From Nocardia coubleae NBRC 108252 (GTDB lineage Bacteria; Actinomycetota; Actinomycetes; Mycobacteriales; Mycobacteriaceae), in NCBI RefSeq assembly GCF_001612805.1, contig NZ_BDBD01000010.1, forward strand, positions 180,091 to 244,090: 64,000 nucleotides of DNA, written 5' to 3'. This document shows, piece by piece, positions 1-8,135 of this stretch; positions within the stretch are counted from its first letter, which is position 1, and each line of letters opens with the position of its first letter. The notes below the pieces were generated by a model. It was given only the letters and a program-made list of their open reading frames with translations, did not search any database and was not told where the DNA came from. The position numbers were made by a program, and so were the translations under genes.

Positions 1-165
1 CACCGCGTAGAGCCCTTCCTTACCCCCGAAATGCTCGTAGACCACCGGCTTGGACACCTGCGCACGCTGCGCGATCTCCTCGATCGATGTGGCGTCGTAG
101 CCCCGCTCCGCGAACAACGCGCGACCGATCTCGATCAACTGCTGGCGCCGCTGCGTACCGGTCAT
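1..165 (-). CDS. TetR-family transcriptional regulator, N-terminal part only
   Basis: The 55 codons present run off the left edge of the window and encode a TetR DNA-binding domain: a helix with GRALFAERGYDATS followed by the helix-turn-helix IEEIAQRAQVSKPVVYEHF and the usual GGKEGLYAV continuation. The ATG at 163-165 is chosen; an in-frame TTG lies further upstream. It is close to the TetR regulator Rv1019, which also adjoins glmU in M. tuberculosis. The ligand-binding domain is outside the window, so the inducer cannot be inferred. Two 15-bp direct repeats and a dispersed 43-bp element lie in its upstream region and are possible regulatory sites. Confidence 0.9.
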   Translation of the reverse strand, partial: MTGTQRRQQLIEIGRALFAERGYDATSIEEIAQRAQVSKPVVYEHFGGKEGLYAV

Positions 166-293
166 CCTCGGTCTGGATACACGCGCCGGATCACTAGAAG
201 ACAACTTCCCTGCCTCTCCACCACCTGCCGGACCCACCACCCCCAACTGTCTCAGACCGCACGGCGCCACCGCATCCCCACCCTGCCGACGAC

Positions 294-336
294 TGATCTC
301 GCGAGCACATGGGTAACTCGTCGGGTACCAGCTGAC
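294..336 (-). repeat. Dispersed 43-bp element, copy 1
   Basis: Read on the minus strand, it starts GTCAGCTGGT, continues with two abutting 12-mers ACCCGACGAGTT and ACCCATGTGCTC, and ends GCGAGATCA. The same arrangement recurs at 3221-3263 and 21822-21864. It lies upstream of the TetR gene and points towards it. Function unknown; the phased half-sites suggest a protein-binding site. Confidence 0.75.
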
Positions 337-387
337 CAGGCCACCTCCGCAGGCTTGCCGCGTTCCCGACTTCTTCCGCACCTGAGT

Positions 388-428
388 CCGGCCAAAATTC
401 TCGGAGTGGCGGACCGGCCAAGATTTTC
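388..428. repeat. Tandem pair of 15-bp direct repeats
   Basis: CCGGCCAAAATTCTC (388-402) and CCGGCCAAGATTTTC (414-428) match at 13 of 15 positions with a 26-bp period, in the gap between the TetR gene and tRNA-Gln. Similar G after CTC extends the match slightly. A regulator-binding site is possible but unproven. Confidence 0.45.
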
Positions 429-506
429 CGCGAGGCGCGATCTATGCGAGGATCATGGCCGTGCCGTAGCACAGTGGTGGGCTCTGACAGCCCACTGGTG
501 TGGCGA

Positions 507-577
507 TCCGCCGTAGTGTAATGGCAGCACCTCTGATTTTGGTTCAGATAGTTCAGGTTCGAGTCCTGGCGGCGGAG
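507..577 (+). tRNA. tRNA-Gln (anticodon TTG)
   Basis: The 71-base gene folds as a cloverleaf. The acceptor stem pairs TCCGCCG (507-513) with CGGCGGA (570-576), with G577 as discriminator. The anticodon stem TCTGA/TCAGA closes the loop TTTTGGT, giving anticodon TTG, which reads CAA glutamine codons. The T-arm carries the TTCGAGT loop. No CCA is encoded. It sits 99 bases before glmU on the same strand. Confidence 0.95.
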
Positions 578-675
578 CACACACGGGCACAGTGACGTAT
601 CGTCGGCCCGCACCCCATCACCGACCGACCGAACCCGCCACAGCACACTCGCTGACCGGCAGCCGAGGGAGATCC

Positions 676-2166
676 ATGCCACCGCAGACCGCCGTCGTCG
701 TTCTCGCAGCCGGGGCTGGGACGCGAATGCGGTCGAAGACTCCGAAAGTGCTGCATCCGCTCGCGGGACGCTCGATGCTCTCGCACGCGCTGCACGCCGC
801 GGCGGAGATCGACCCCACCCATCTGATCACCGTCGTCGGGCACGACCGCGACAAGGTCGGCGCCGCCGTCGCCGAGGTCGGCAAGGAACTCGGACGCGAA
901 ATCGTCTGTGCGGTACAGGAACAGCAGCTCGGCACCGGCCACGCCGTGCAGTGCGCGCTCCAGGCCGTGCCCGCCGATTTCACCGGCGACCTGCTGGTCA
1001 CCTCCGCCGATGTGCCGCTGCTCGACGGGCACACCCTCGGCGCCCTGCTCGACGAGCACCGCAGCTACGCCGAACGACCGGCGGTCACCGTGCTCACCTT
1101 CGTCCCCGACGATCCCAACGGTTACGGCCGGATCGTGCGCGACGACGACGGTCAGGTCGCCGAGATCGTCGAGCACGCCGACGCCACCCCGGCCCAGGCC
1201 AAGATCAAAGAGGTCAATTCCGGCGTCTACGCCTTCGACGCCGCCGTGCTGCGCACCATGATCGGGCGGCTGTCCACGGCCAATGCCCAGCATGAGCTCT
1301 ACCTCACCGACGTGTTGCGTCTCGCCCGCGAGGCCGGGCATCCCGTGCACGGCGCGCGACTGGTCGACTCGAACAAGGTCACCGGGGTCAACGACCGGGT
1401 GCAGCTGTCGCAGGCCGGTGCCACGCTCAACCGGTACATCCTCGAGCGGCACATGCGCGCGGGCGTCACCGTCATCGATCCGGCCACCACCTGGGTCGAC
1501 GCGAGTGTGCGGATCGGGCGCGACGCGGTCCTGCGCCCCGGAACCCAGCTGTTCGGCGAGACCCATATCGGGGAGGACGCCGAGATCGGGCCCGACACCA
1601 CGCTCACCGATGTGATCGTCGGCGCGGGCGCCAAGGTGGTGCGTACCCACGGTGAGCAAGCCGAGATCGGCGAGAACGCCAACGTCGGACCGTTCAGCTA
1701 CCTGCGCCCCGGCACCGTGCTCGGCGAGCACGGCAAGCTCGGCGCGTTCGTCGAGACCAAGAACGCGACGGTCGGCGCGCACTCCAAGGTTCCGCACCTC
1801 ACCTACGTCGGTGACGCGACGATCGGCGAGTACAGCAACATCGGCGCGTCCAGTGTTTTCGTGAACTACGACGGGGTGAACAAGCACCACACTGTGGTCG
1901 GTTCCCATGTGCGGACCGGCAGCGACACCATGTTCATCGCTCCGGTAACCGTGGGTGACGGCGCCTATACGGGTGCGGGTACTGTACTGCGCAGGAGCGT
2001 TCCACCCGGGGCACTTGCCGTGTCGGGTGGGCCACAGCGCACCATTGAGAACTGGGTGCAGCGCTACCGTCCCGGAACCGCTGCGGCACGCGCGGCGGCG
2101 GAAGCCATCGCGGCAGACGAGACGTCGAACAAGGCAATCGAGCAAAAGGATGGCAACCAGCAGTGA
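676..2166 (+). CDS. glmU: Bifunctional UDP-GlcNAc pyrophosphorylase / glucosamine-1-phosphate acetyltransferase
   Basis: GlmU acetylates glucosamine-1-phosphate and then uridylates it, giving UDP-GlcNAc for peptidoglycan and arabinogalactan-linker synthesis in the cytosol. The 496-residue product opens with the nucleotidyltransferase signature [16 protein letters not shown] (residues 10-25), needed for UTP and Mg binding. The C-terminal half (from about 260) is a left-handed beta-helix of hexapeptide repeats with the acetyltransferase active-site region FVETKN...[12 protein letters not shown]...NYDG. The ATG at 676 is chosen because GAGGGA lies 5 bases upstream and the family signature begins directly after it; an open frame continues upstream to 592 but is not conserved-looking. 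Its stop overlaps the prs start, so the two are co-translated. Confidence 0.97.
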   Translation: MPPQTAVVVLAAGAGTRMRSKTPKVLHPLAGRSMLSHALHAAAEIDPTHLITVVGHDRDKVGAAVAEVGKELGREIVCAVQEQQLGTGHAVQCALQAVPADFTGDLLVTSADVPLLDGHTLGALLDEHRSYAERPAVTVLTFVPDDPNGYGRIVRDDDGQVAEIVEHADATPAQAKIKEVNSGVYAFDAAVLRTMIGRLSTANAQHELYLTDVLRLAREAGHPVHGARLVDSNKVTGVNDRVQLSQAGATLNRYILERHMRAGVTVIDPATTWVDASVRIGRDAVLRPGTQLFGETHIGEDAEIGPDTTLTDVIVGAGAKVVRTHGEQAEIGENANVGPFSYLRPGTVLGEHGKLGAFVETKNATVGAHSKVPHLTYVGDATIGEYSNIGASSVFVNYDGVNKHHTVVGSHVRTGSDTMFIAPVTVGDGAYTGAGTVLRRSVPPGALAVSGGPQRTIENWVQRYRPGTAAARAAAEAIAADETSNKAIEQKDGNQQ

Positions 2167-3143
2167 CCGCGTTCTCGATCGACAATCAGAAGAACTTGAT
2201 GCTCTTCGCCGGCCGGTCACATCCTGAGCTTGCCGAGCAGGTCGCCAAGGAACTCGATGTCGACATCACCCCGCAGACCGCGCGTGAGTTCGCCAACGGT
2301 GAGATCTTCGTCCGGTTCGAGGAGTCGGTGCGCGGTTCCGACGCCTTCGTGCTGCAGAGCTTCCCGGCCCCGCTGAACCAGTGGCTGATGGAACAGCTCA
2401 TCATGATCGACGCGCTCAAGCGCGGTTCGGCCAAGCGGATCACCGCCGTGCTGCCGTTCTACCCCTACGCCCGCCAGGACAAGAAGCACCGCGGCCGTGA
2501 GCCCATCTCCGCCCGCCTGGTCGCCGACCTGCTCAAGACCGCCGGTGCCGACCGCATCATCAGCGTCGACCTGCACACCGACCAGATCCAGGGCTTCTTC
2601 GACGGCCCCGTCGATCACATGCACGCGCTGGTGCAGCTGTCGGACTACATCCGCACCAACTACTCCACCGACAACCTGGCCGTGGTCTCCCCCGACGCCG
2701 GTCGCGTGAAGGTCGCCGAGAAGTGGGCCGATGCGCTCGGTGGCACCCCGCTGTCGTTCATCCACAAGACCCGCGACCCGCTGGTCCCCAACCAGGTGAA
2801 GTCCAACCGCGTCGTCGGTGACGTCGAAGGCCGCACCTGCGTGCTGATCGACGACATGATCGACACCGGTGGCACCATCGCCGGCGCGGTGAAGGTGCTC
2901 AAGGAAGCCGGTGCGGGCGATGTCATCATCGCGGCCACCCACGGTGTGCTCAGCGACCCGGCCGCCGAGCGCCTCGCCGCGTGCGGTGCCAAGGAAGTGG
3001 TCATCACCAACACCCTGCCGATCAGCGAGGAGAAGAAGTTCCCCACGCTGACGGTGCTGTCGATCGCGCCGCTGCTGGCCCGCACCATCCGCGAGGTCTT
3101 CGAAAACGGCTCGGTAACCGGCCTCTTCAACGGCAACGCTTGA
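2163..3143 (+). CDS. prs: Ribose-phosphate pyrophosphokinase (PRPP synthetase)
   Basis: Makes PRPP from ribose-5-phosphate and ATP, the precursor for purines, pyrimidines, histidine, tryptophan, NAD and, in mycolata, decaprenylphosphoryl-arabinose. The 326-residue protein has normal class I length. Visible motifs are the ATP-site region [14 protein letters not shown] (101-114), the metal-binding [12 protein letters not shown] (136-147), the catalytic flexible loop around HKTRD (201-205) and the PRPP loop [13 protein letters not shown] (227-239). The GTG start at 2163 overlaps the glmU TGA in the string GTGA, so translation is coupled. A 10-bp-stem hairpin follows the stop. Confidence 0.97.
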   Translation: MTAFSIDNQKNLMLFAGRSHPELAEQVAKELDVDITPQTAREFANGEIFVRFEESVRGSDAFVLQSFPAPLNQWLMEQLIMIDALKRGSAKRITAVLPFYPYARQDKKHRGREPISARLVADLLKTAGADRIISVDLHTDQIQGFFDGPVDHMHALVQLSDYIRTNYSTDNLAVVSPDAGRVKVAEKWADALGGTPLSFIHKTRDPLVPNQVKSNRVVGDVEGRTCVLIDDMIDTGGTIAGAVKVLKEAGAGDVIIAATHGVLSDPAAERLAACGAKEVVITNTLPISEEKKFPTLTVLSIAPLLARTIREVFENGSVTGLFNGNA

Positions 3144-3149
3144 CCGCCT

Positions 3150-3182
3150 CCCCGCGCCTTTCGGCCAGACTCAGGCGCGGGG
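3150..3182 (+). terminator. Hairpin terminator after prs
   Basis: CCCCGCGCCT (3150-3159) pairs perfectly with AGGCGCGGGG (3173-3182) around a 13-base loop, starting seven bases after the prs stop codon. There is no T-tract, as is common in high-GC actinobacteria. Confidence 0.75.
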
Positions 3183-3220
3183 CGAGTTGGGGACGCGGCA
3201 AGCTTTCGTGAGGTGGGTGG

Positions 3221-3263
3221 GTTAGCTCGTACCCGGTGAGTTACCCGTGTACTTGCGAAATCT
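3221..3263 (+). repeat. Dispersed 43-bp element, copy 2
   Basis: GTTAGCTCGT, then half-sites ACCCGGTGAGTT (3231-3242) and ACCCGTGTACTT (3243-3254), then GCGAAATCT. It lies between the prs terminator and the gene at 3372, upstream of the latter, in the same orientation as that gene. Confidence 0.75.
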
Positions 3264-3371
3264 GTGGGTCGGTTCTAAGAGCTCCGGACGGGCTCGTCGG
3301 TGCTGGGACGGGCCGTCGTTGGGCGATACTGGAGACGGTAGCCCCGCGATAGCCCGACCTGGGAGGTCTCG

Positions 3372-3803
3372 ATGAGCACACCGCAGGAATCCGGATCCGG
3401 AGAGGGCGGGTATCGGCCTCGGCATGCCAAGCCGGAGCGGCCCGAGGTGTCGTATTCGCTGTCGGACGAGCCGGCCGAGCCATCGCATGGCGCGCACGAG
3501 GCCAAGTATCCCGGCAGGCCCGAGGTGTCCTACGGTGGGTTACCGGTCGACGACTCCGACGGTGATGTCGAGGCGCCCGGGGGTAAGACCTGGTCGACCG
3601 TGGCGTTCGTGTTCGCCGTGATCGCCCTGCTGTTCTTCCCGATCATCTTCGGTGTGCTCGGGATCGCGGCGGGGCTGTACGGGAGCAAGAAAGGTGAACC
3701 GCTCGGCAACTGGTCTGCCGTGGCGGCGCTGTTCGCGTTGCTCGCGGGGCTGGCGATCCGGGTGTTCTTCTTCGACGCCGACATCATCCCGTCACAGAAC
3801 TGA
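3372..3803 (+). CDS. Small membrane protein with disordered N-terminus
   Basis: A 143-residue protein of unknown function. Residues 1-70 are polar, proline- and acid-rich and probably unstructured, with a repeated RPEVSY motif (near residues 23 and 49). Two hydrophobic segments follow (about 74-98 and 113-128), so it is predicted to be a two-pass inner-membrane protein with a long cytoplasmic tail, resembling the DUF4190-like membrane proteins. GGGAGG stands 6-7 bases before the ATG, which fixes the start. Copy 2 of the 43-bp element lies about 110 bases upstream and a GATACT box (3325-3330) is a possible -10. The next gene follows after 14 bases and may be cotranscribed. Confidence 0.7.
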   Translation: MSTPQESGSGEGGYRPRHAKPERPEVSYSLSDEPAEPSHGAHEAKYPGRPEVSYGGLPVDDSDGDVEAPGGKTWSTVAFVFAVIALLFFPIIFGVLGIAAGLYGSKKGEPLGNWSAVAALFALLAGLAIRVFFFDADIIPSQN

Positions 3804-3817
3804 GAACCACACGCACG

Positions 3818-4459
3818 ATGAACGCTTTCACCGGTTTCCCCCTGGCCGGCCTGGACTTCTACGAGGATCTCGAGGCCGACAACTCCAAGGCCTTCTGGAC
3901 CGCGCACAAGCACACCTACGACGAGGCGGTGCGGGCGCCGATGGTCGCGCTCACCGCCGAGCTGGCGGCCGAATTCGGGGACGCCAGAGTGTTCCGGCCC
4001 TACCGTGACGTGCGCTTCTCCGCCGACAAGACGCCCTACAAGACTCATCAGGGTGCGGTGGTCCACCTCTCCCCGGGTGTGGGCTGGTACGTGCAGATCA
4101 GCGCGGCCGGGCTGGCCGTCGGCGGCGGCTGTTTCCGGCCCGCGCCGAGCGCCCTGGCCGTCCTGCGCGCCACCATCGACGACGACGTGCGCGGCCGCGA
4201 GCTGGAGGGCATCCTGGCCGCGATCACGGCCGCCGGTTACGACCTCGGCGGCGAACAACTCAAGACCCGCCCCAAGGGCTACCCCGCCGACCATCCGCGC
4301 ATCGGGCTGCTCCGCCACAAGTCGCTGATCGTTCGCCGCGACTACGGGGCACCCGACTGGCTCAAGACCCCCGCAGGCGTCACCGAGGTCCGGCGGGCCT
4401 GGAACGAGCTACGTCCGCTCATCGAATGGCTGGCCGCCGTCCTCGAAGGCGTCGACTGA
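3818..4459 (+). CDS. DUF2461 / TIGR02453 family protein
   Basis: A 213-residue cytosolic protein. The opening FTGFPLAGLDFYEDLEADNSKAFW, the stretch ARVFRPYRDVRFSADKTPYKTH and the glycine-rich YVQISAAGLAVGGG segment are typical of the DUF2461 (TIGR02453) family, which is widespread in bacteria but has no assigned biochemical role. The length is normal for the family. It follows the membrane-protein gene by 14 bases. Family assignment is strong; no function is claimed. Confidence 0.85.
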   Translation: MNAFTGFPLAGLDFYEDLEADNSKAFWTAHKHTYDEAVRAPMVALTAELAAEFGDARVFRPYRDVRFSADKTPYKTHQGAVVHLSPGVGWYVQISAAGLAVGGGCFRPAPSALAVLRATIDDDVRGRELEGILAAITAAGYDLGGEQLKTRPKGYPADHPRIGLLRHKSLIVRRDYGAPDWLKTPAGVTEVRRAWNELRPLIEWLAAVLEGVD

Positions 4460-4514
4460 TCCGCGCGGGCGTGCCTTCCTGGCACGGGTCGGCGCACAGG
4501 CCGATACTGGCACC

Positions 4515-4844
4515 ATGAGCCGTGAACCGCTGGACATGGACATGGGCGACGACGATCAGGCCGACGACATCATCGAATACGAACGCAATATCGAAGACCC
4601 GCCCGCGGACTACGTGATCCGCAACCGCGAAGCCGACGCCGACGGCTTCCTCGGTATCGGCGAGGAACTGTCGGAGGAATGGACCGAGCGCGGCGAGCGC
4701 CACGAGGAGATGGAAGAAGACGAGCGCCCCGCCGAAGAGGTTGCCGTCCGCGCTTTCGACGAGGACTCCCTCGACAACGCCGACCTCGACGGGGACGAGA
4801 ACCTGATCAGCGGCGAAGGGGTCGCCGACGAACTCGACCTCTAG
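4515..4844 (+). CDS. Highly acidic small protein of unknown function
   Basis: A 109-residue soluble protein with a very large excess of Asp and Glu and no hydrophobic core segment, so it is probably extended or binds a basic partner. No known domain is recognised. The ATG at 4515 sits six bases after a GATACT box (4503-4508) with no Shine-Dalgarno sequence between them, which fits leaderless transcription from its own promoter rather than read-through from the DUF2461 gene. A convergent terminator hairpin separates it from egtD. Confidence 0.65.
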   Translation: MSREPLDMDMGDDDQADDIIEYERNIEDPPADYVIRNREADADGFLGIGEELSEEWTERGERHEEMEEDERPAEEVAVRAFDEDSLDNADLDGDENLISGEGVADELDL

Positions 4845-4885
4845 AACCGCCACGCCATGACGACCGGCTCGGTCGACATCCTGCC

Positions 4886-4915
4886 GACCGCGGCAGTTCC
4901 GTCGTAGCCGCGGTC
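4886..4915. terminator. Bidirectional hairpin between convergent genes
   Basis: GACCGCGGC (4886-4894) pairs with GCCGCGGTC (4907-4915) around a 12-base loop. It lies after the acidic-protein gene and overlaps the end of egtD, so it can serve both strands. Confidence 0.55.
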
Positions 4916-5885
4916 AACGACGCTCGGCCAGGACGAGGGTGAAGCGGTTCTCGGGGTCGGTCCAGGTGTGGGTGGGTCCGAAGCCCGCGGTGTCCAGTTC
5001 GGCGCTGAGGGCTTCGGGGCGGAACTTGGCCGAGATCTCGGTGCGCATCTCCTCGCCCGCGGCGAAGTCGACCGTGAGGCCCAGCTCGGCGACGGTCGCG
5101 GTCATGGCTTCGGTGGCGCGCAGGCGCATTTCGATCCACTCGTTCGTGGGATCCCAGAGCGCCACGTGCTCGAACTTGTCCGGCTCGAAATCCGCGGACA
5201 GCCGGTTGTTGAGGACATGCAGGACATTGCGGTTGAACTCGGCGGTGACACCCGCGGCGTCGTCGTAAGCGGGAACGACGATCTCGGGGGCGACCACGAG
5301 GCCCGCGCCGAGCAGCAGCAGTTCCCCGGGTTCGAGAACCTCGTTGATGCCGGCCAGGAATTCGGCGCGCTCGGCGGGCACCAGGTTACCGATGGTTCCG
5401 CCGAGGAAGGCGATCATCCGGCGCCCACCCCTCGGCAGGTTGTGCAGGGTATCGGTGAAATCGCTGACCACACCGTGCACGGACAGGTTCGGGTACTCGG
5501 CCGCCAATTCGGTTGCCGCACCGCGTAGGGCTGACGCGGAAACATCCTGTGGCACATAGGTTTTCAGCGAACCTACGGCCGTGAGCGCGTCGAGGAGTAG
5601 CCGGGTCTTGGCGGCCGAGCCCGCGCCGAGTTCCACCAGTACGTCGGCGCGGGCGGCGGCCGCGATCTCGTCGACCACATCGCGCAGCAGCGCCCGCTCG
5701 GTGCGGGTGGGGTAATACTCGGGCAGCTCGGTGATCGCCTCGAACAATTCGCTGCCGCGCGCATCGTAGAACCACTTGGGCGGCAGCGACTTCGGGTCGG
5801 CGGTGAGTCCGGCGCGGGCGTCGGCTCGCAGGGCCTCGGTGAGATCGGCGTCGGTGAGGTGGATGTCCAGCAGCGGCGCGGTCAT
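4914..5885 (-). CDS. egtD: L-histidine N-alpha-methyltransferase, ergothioneine biosynthesis
   Basis: EgtD trimethylates histidine with three SAM to give hercynine, the first committed step to the thiol ergothioneine. The 323-residue product has the SAM-binding ELGAGSAAKTR motif at about residues 85-95 and the KWFYDARGSELFEAITELPEYY segment (37-58), whose tyrosines line the histidine pocket in known EgtD proteins. The ATG at 5883-5885 overlaps the egtC stop in ATGA, so it is the last gene of a translationally coupled egtA-B-C-D operon. A longer upstream frame exists but lies inside egtC. Function is assigned from clear family motifs and operon context. Confidence 0.95.
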   Translation of the reverse strand: MTAPLLDIHLTDADLTEALRADARAGLTADPKSLPPKWFYDARGSELFEAITELPEYYPTRTERALLRDVVDEIAAAARADVLVELGAGSAAKTRLLLDALTAVGSLKTYVPQDVSASALRGAATELAAEYPNLSVHGVVSDFTDTLHNLPRGGRRMIAFLGGTIGNLVPAERAEFLAGINEVLEPGELLLLGAGLVVAPEIVVPAYDDAAGVTAEFNRNVLHVLNNRLSADFEPDKFEHVALWDPTNEWIEMRLRATEAMTATVAELGLTVDFAAGEEMRTEISAKFRPEALSAELDTAGFGPTHTWTDPENRFTLVLAERR

Positions 5886-6715
5886 GAACGGACCCTTTCG
5901 GTGGCGGGGAATTCCAGAGCGGTGATGGTGCAGTGGCCGGGCGAGGCGGTCACCAGCTGACGATCCGCGATCGGTCGCCACCGTGGATCGTCGTCGTACG
6001 GTTCCGAGGACAGCACGGCGTAGTCGTCGGTGACCAGCACCGACAAGGCATGCCAGCAGGTGGTGGCCCAGAGTTCGGAACCGTTGCCGAGCAACAGATT
6101 CACACGGGCATTGGGCTGATGACGCAGCACGGTGGTCACCAGTAAACGCAGCGCGTCGGCCGGCGAGGTGACCGGACCGTCGGGGTCGATGGCGGCGAGC
6201 AGGGCGCGCAGCACGACCCACAGTGCCGCCGCGTCGGTGAGTGCCTCGGCGTGCAGGAACATCGAGGCCGTGGCGGACGGGTCGAGCAGGGGCGCCAAGT
6301 CGGTGAGGACGGCGGGCAGGGTGGTTCGCCACTCCTGCACGACACCGTTGTGGCTGAAGGCCCAGTGGTCGTCGGTGAAGGGGGCGCAGGCGGAGCGTTC
6401 GATCGGCATGCCGACGGTGGCCGAGCGGACGGCCGCGAGCACCGCTCGGGACTCGAGCTGCCCGAGGACCTCGGCGACAGCCGGATCGGTCCAGATGGGG
6501 GCGGGGTTGCGGTAGCGGGTCACCGCGTCGCGGGCACCGTCCATGCCGACCTCGGCCCGGCGCCACCAGGCGACGCCGAAACCGTCGGCGTTGACGGTGC
6601 CACCGGCACGCATGTCGAGCGGCGCCCAGGACTGGGCGTAGAGCGAATGCGAGCCGCGCAACACCAATTCACCGACCGCGACCGGTGGGCCGACATAGCC
6701 GAGGTGTCTGCACAT
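5882..6715 (-). CDS. egtC: Gamma-glutamyl-hercynylcysteine sulfoxide hydrolase (class II amidotransferase fold)
   Basis: EgtC removes the glutamate from gamma-glutamyl-hercynylcysteine sulfoxide in the mycobacterial-type ergothioneine pathway. The protein starts MCRHLGYVGPPV; after Met removal the Cys at position 2 becomes the N-terminal nucleophile of the Ntn-hydrolase fold. The later NADGFGVAWW and FSHNGVV segments are typical of this family. The 277-residue length starts exactly at that Met-Cys, overruling an in-frame extension upstream. Its ATG overlaps the egtB stop by one base and its own stop overlaps egtD, so stoichiometric translation is likely. Confidence 0.94.
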   Translation of the reverse strand: MCRHLGYVGPPVAVGELVLRGSHSLYAQSWAPLDMRAGGTVNADGFGVAWWRRAEVGMDGARDAVTRYRNPAPIWTDPAVAEVLGQLESRAVLAAVRSATVGMPIERSACAPFTDDHWAFSHNGVVQEWRTTLPAVLTDLAPLLDPSATASMFLHAEALTDAAALWVVLRALLAAIDPDGPVTSPADALRLLVTTVLRHQPNARVNLLLGNGSELWATTCWHALSVLVTDDYAVLSSEPYDDDPRWRPIADRQLVTASPGHCTITALEFPATERVRS

Positions 6716-8049
6716 CAGCGTTCGTCCTCGCGCAGGTCGCGGGCCAGCCGGAACCCGGCGAAGATCTGCCTGCGGATGGGGTGGTCCCAGTTGCGGAAGG
6801 TGCCGCGGCAGGCCACCTCGTCGGTGCCGAACGAACCGCCGCGCAGGATCCGGTAGTCCCCACCGAAGAAGACCTCCGAGTATTCGCGGTACGGGAACGC
6901 ACGGAACCCGGGATAAGCCTCGAAACCGGAGGAACACCACTCCCAGACGTCACCGATCAGCTGGTGCACCCCGGTTGCCGACGCACCGGCCGGATACGCG
7001 CCGACCTCGGCCGGTTCCAGATGACGCTGACCCAGGTTGGCGGTGCGCTCGCTCGGCTCGTCCTCACCCCACGGATAGCGTCGCGACGCACCGGTGGCCG
7101 GGTCGAACCGCGCCGCCTTCTCCCATTCCGCCTCGGTGGGCAACCGCTTACCCGCCCACGTCGCATAGGCTTCGGCCTCGAACCAGCACACATGCACCAC
7201 CGGCTGACGTGGCCGCAACGCGGTACGCACCCCGAAAGCCCTTCGGTACCACTGATTCCCCTCGCGCTCCCAGAACTGCGGCGCGACGAGCCCTGCCTCC
7301 TGCCGGTGCGCCCACCCGCGCTCCGACCACAGCTCACGGCGCTCGTAGCCGCCGTCGTCGATGAACGCCAGGTACTGCTCGTTGGTCACCGGGGCGACAT
7401 CGATCGCGAAACCCTCGACATACACCGGATGCGCGGGTCGTTCATTGTCCAGCGCCCAGGGATCGGCTGACGTACCCATCATGAACTCGCCTTCGGGAAC
7501 AACTACTTCACCGCCGATCGGAACCCGGGCAGACGGCGCGGGTGGCGCCGACAGCACCGGTGCGCCCAGACGCAACTGGTGGGTGGCCAGCATGGTTTCG
7601 TCGTGTTGCTGTTCGTGCTGAGCGATCATCCCGAACGCGAAACCATTGTCCACCAGCGGGTTCCCGAGCAGCGGACTGGATTCGAGAACGTCGAAGACCT
7701 TCTCGCGCACGGTGCCCACATAGCCACGCGCCTGCTCGGGATTCAGCAGCGGCAGCGCGGGCCGGTTCGCCCTGGCGTGCTTGAAGGCGTCGTACAGTTC
7801 GTCGATATCGCTGCGCACCGGCTCCCGGCCGCCGACATCGCGCACCAGCCAGAGCTCCTCCTGGTTGCCGATGTGGGCGAGATCCCAGACCAGTGGCGAC
7901 ATCAGTGGTGAATGCTGCGCCACAAGGTCGGCCTCGTCGACGCTGTCGGTGAGCACGGCGGTGCGGCGGCGCGCACGAGCGAGCACCTCGGCGATCCTGG
8001 CTCGCGTGCGTTCGCGGTCGGCATGGTCGGCGGGTGCGGAAAGTGTCAC
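6715..8049 (-). CDS. egtB: Hercynine oxygenase (sulfoxide synthase)
   Basis: EgtB is a non-haem iron enzyme that uses oxygen to join hercynine to gamma-glutamylcysteine as a sulfoxide. The 444-residue protein has an N-terminal DinB-like domain with the iron ligands H59 (DLAHIGNQEE) and H145xxxH149xE151 (AQHEQQHDE), and a C-terminal formylglycine-generating-enzyme-like domain (about 195-435) with VTNEQYLAFID and RLPTEAEWEKAAR. The GTG start at 8047-8049 is chosen because GGAG lies eight bases upstream and family similarity begins there. It overlaps the stop of a 29-codon ORF in GTGA, so egtB translation is probably coupled to that ORF rather than directly to egtA. Confidence 0.94.
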   Translation of the reverse strand: MTLSAPADHADRERTRARIAEVLARARRRTAVLTDSVDEADLVAQHSPLMSPLVWDLAHIGNQEELWLVRDVGGREPVRSDIDELYDAFKHARANRPALPLLNPEQARGYVGTVREKVFDVLESSPLLGNPLVDNGFAFGMIAQHEQQHDETMLATHQLRLGAPVLSAPPAPSARVPIGGEVVVPEGEFMMGTSADPWALDNERPAHPVYVEGFAIDVAPVTNEQYLAFIDDGGYERRELWSERGWAHRQEAGLVAPQFWEREGNQWYRRAFGVRTALRPRQPVVHVCWFEAEAYATWAGKRLPTEAEWEKAARFDPATGASRRYPWGEDEPSERTANLGQRHLEPAEVGAYPAGASATGVHQLIGDVWEWCSSGFEAYPGFRAFPYREYSEVFFGGDYRILRGGSFGTDEVACRGTFRNWDHPIRRQIFAGFRLARDLREDER

Positions 8050-8135
8050 GAGCGGATCTCCGAGTGAGGCTGGGCGACAGGGATCTTCACAGCGGCAGGC
8101 AGGGTCGGGCCATCGGGCGCGCGGCGTCGATTCAT
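8046..8135 (-). CDS. 29-residue ORF bridging egtA and egtB
   Basis: The peptide MNRRRAPDGPTLPAAVKI... (29 residues, ending in SEIRS) is basic at its start and matches no family I know. Three features argue for translation: a strong GGAGGG six bases before the ATG, an ATGA overlap with the egtA stop, and a GTGA overlap with the egtB start. GC-rich third positions are present but not decisive in so few codons. It could be a real micropeptide of the ergothioneine operon or only a ribosome conduit that couples egtB to egtA. I am not aware of an equivalent in the mycobacterial locus. Confidence 0.5.
   Translation of the reverse strand: MNRRRAPDGPTLPAAVKIPVAQPHSEIRS

Larger units (their letters stand above)
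166..506. other. Intergenic region with candidate regulatory repeats
   Basis: No convincing gene is visible in these 341 bases. They hold copy 1 of the dispersed 43-bp element (294-336), a direct repeat CCGGCCAARATTYTC at 388-402 and 414-428, and a 7-bp hairpin GTGGGCT/AGCCCAC at 477-495 immediately before the tRNA gene. The region must carry the promoters of the leftward TetR gene and the rightward tRNA; I could not place either with confidence. Confidence 0.6.

Noticed and set aside
553..2220. Long minus-strand open frame of 555 codons across glmU
   Set aside because: It is antisense to glmU, has a repetitive Gly/Val/Asp/Arg composition and no domain. High-GC codon bias creates such frames.
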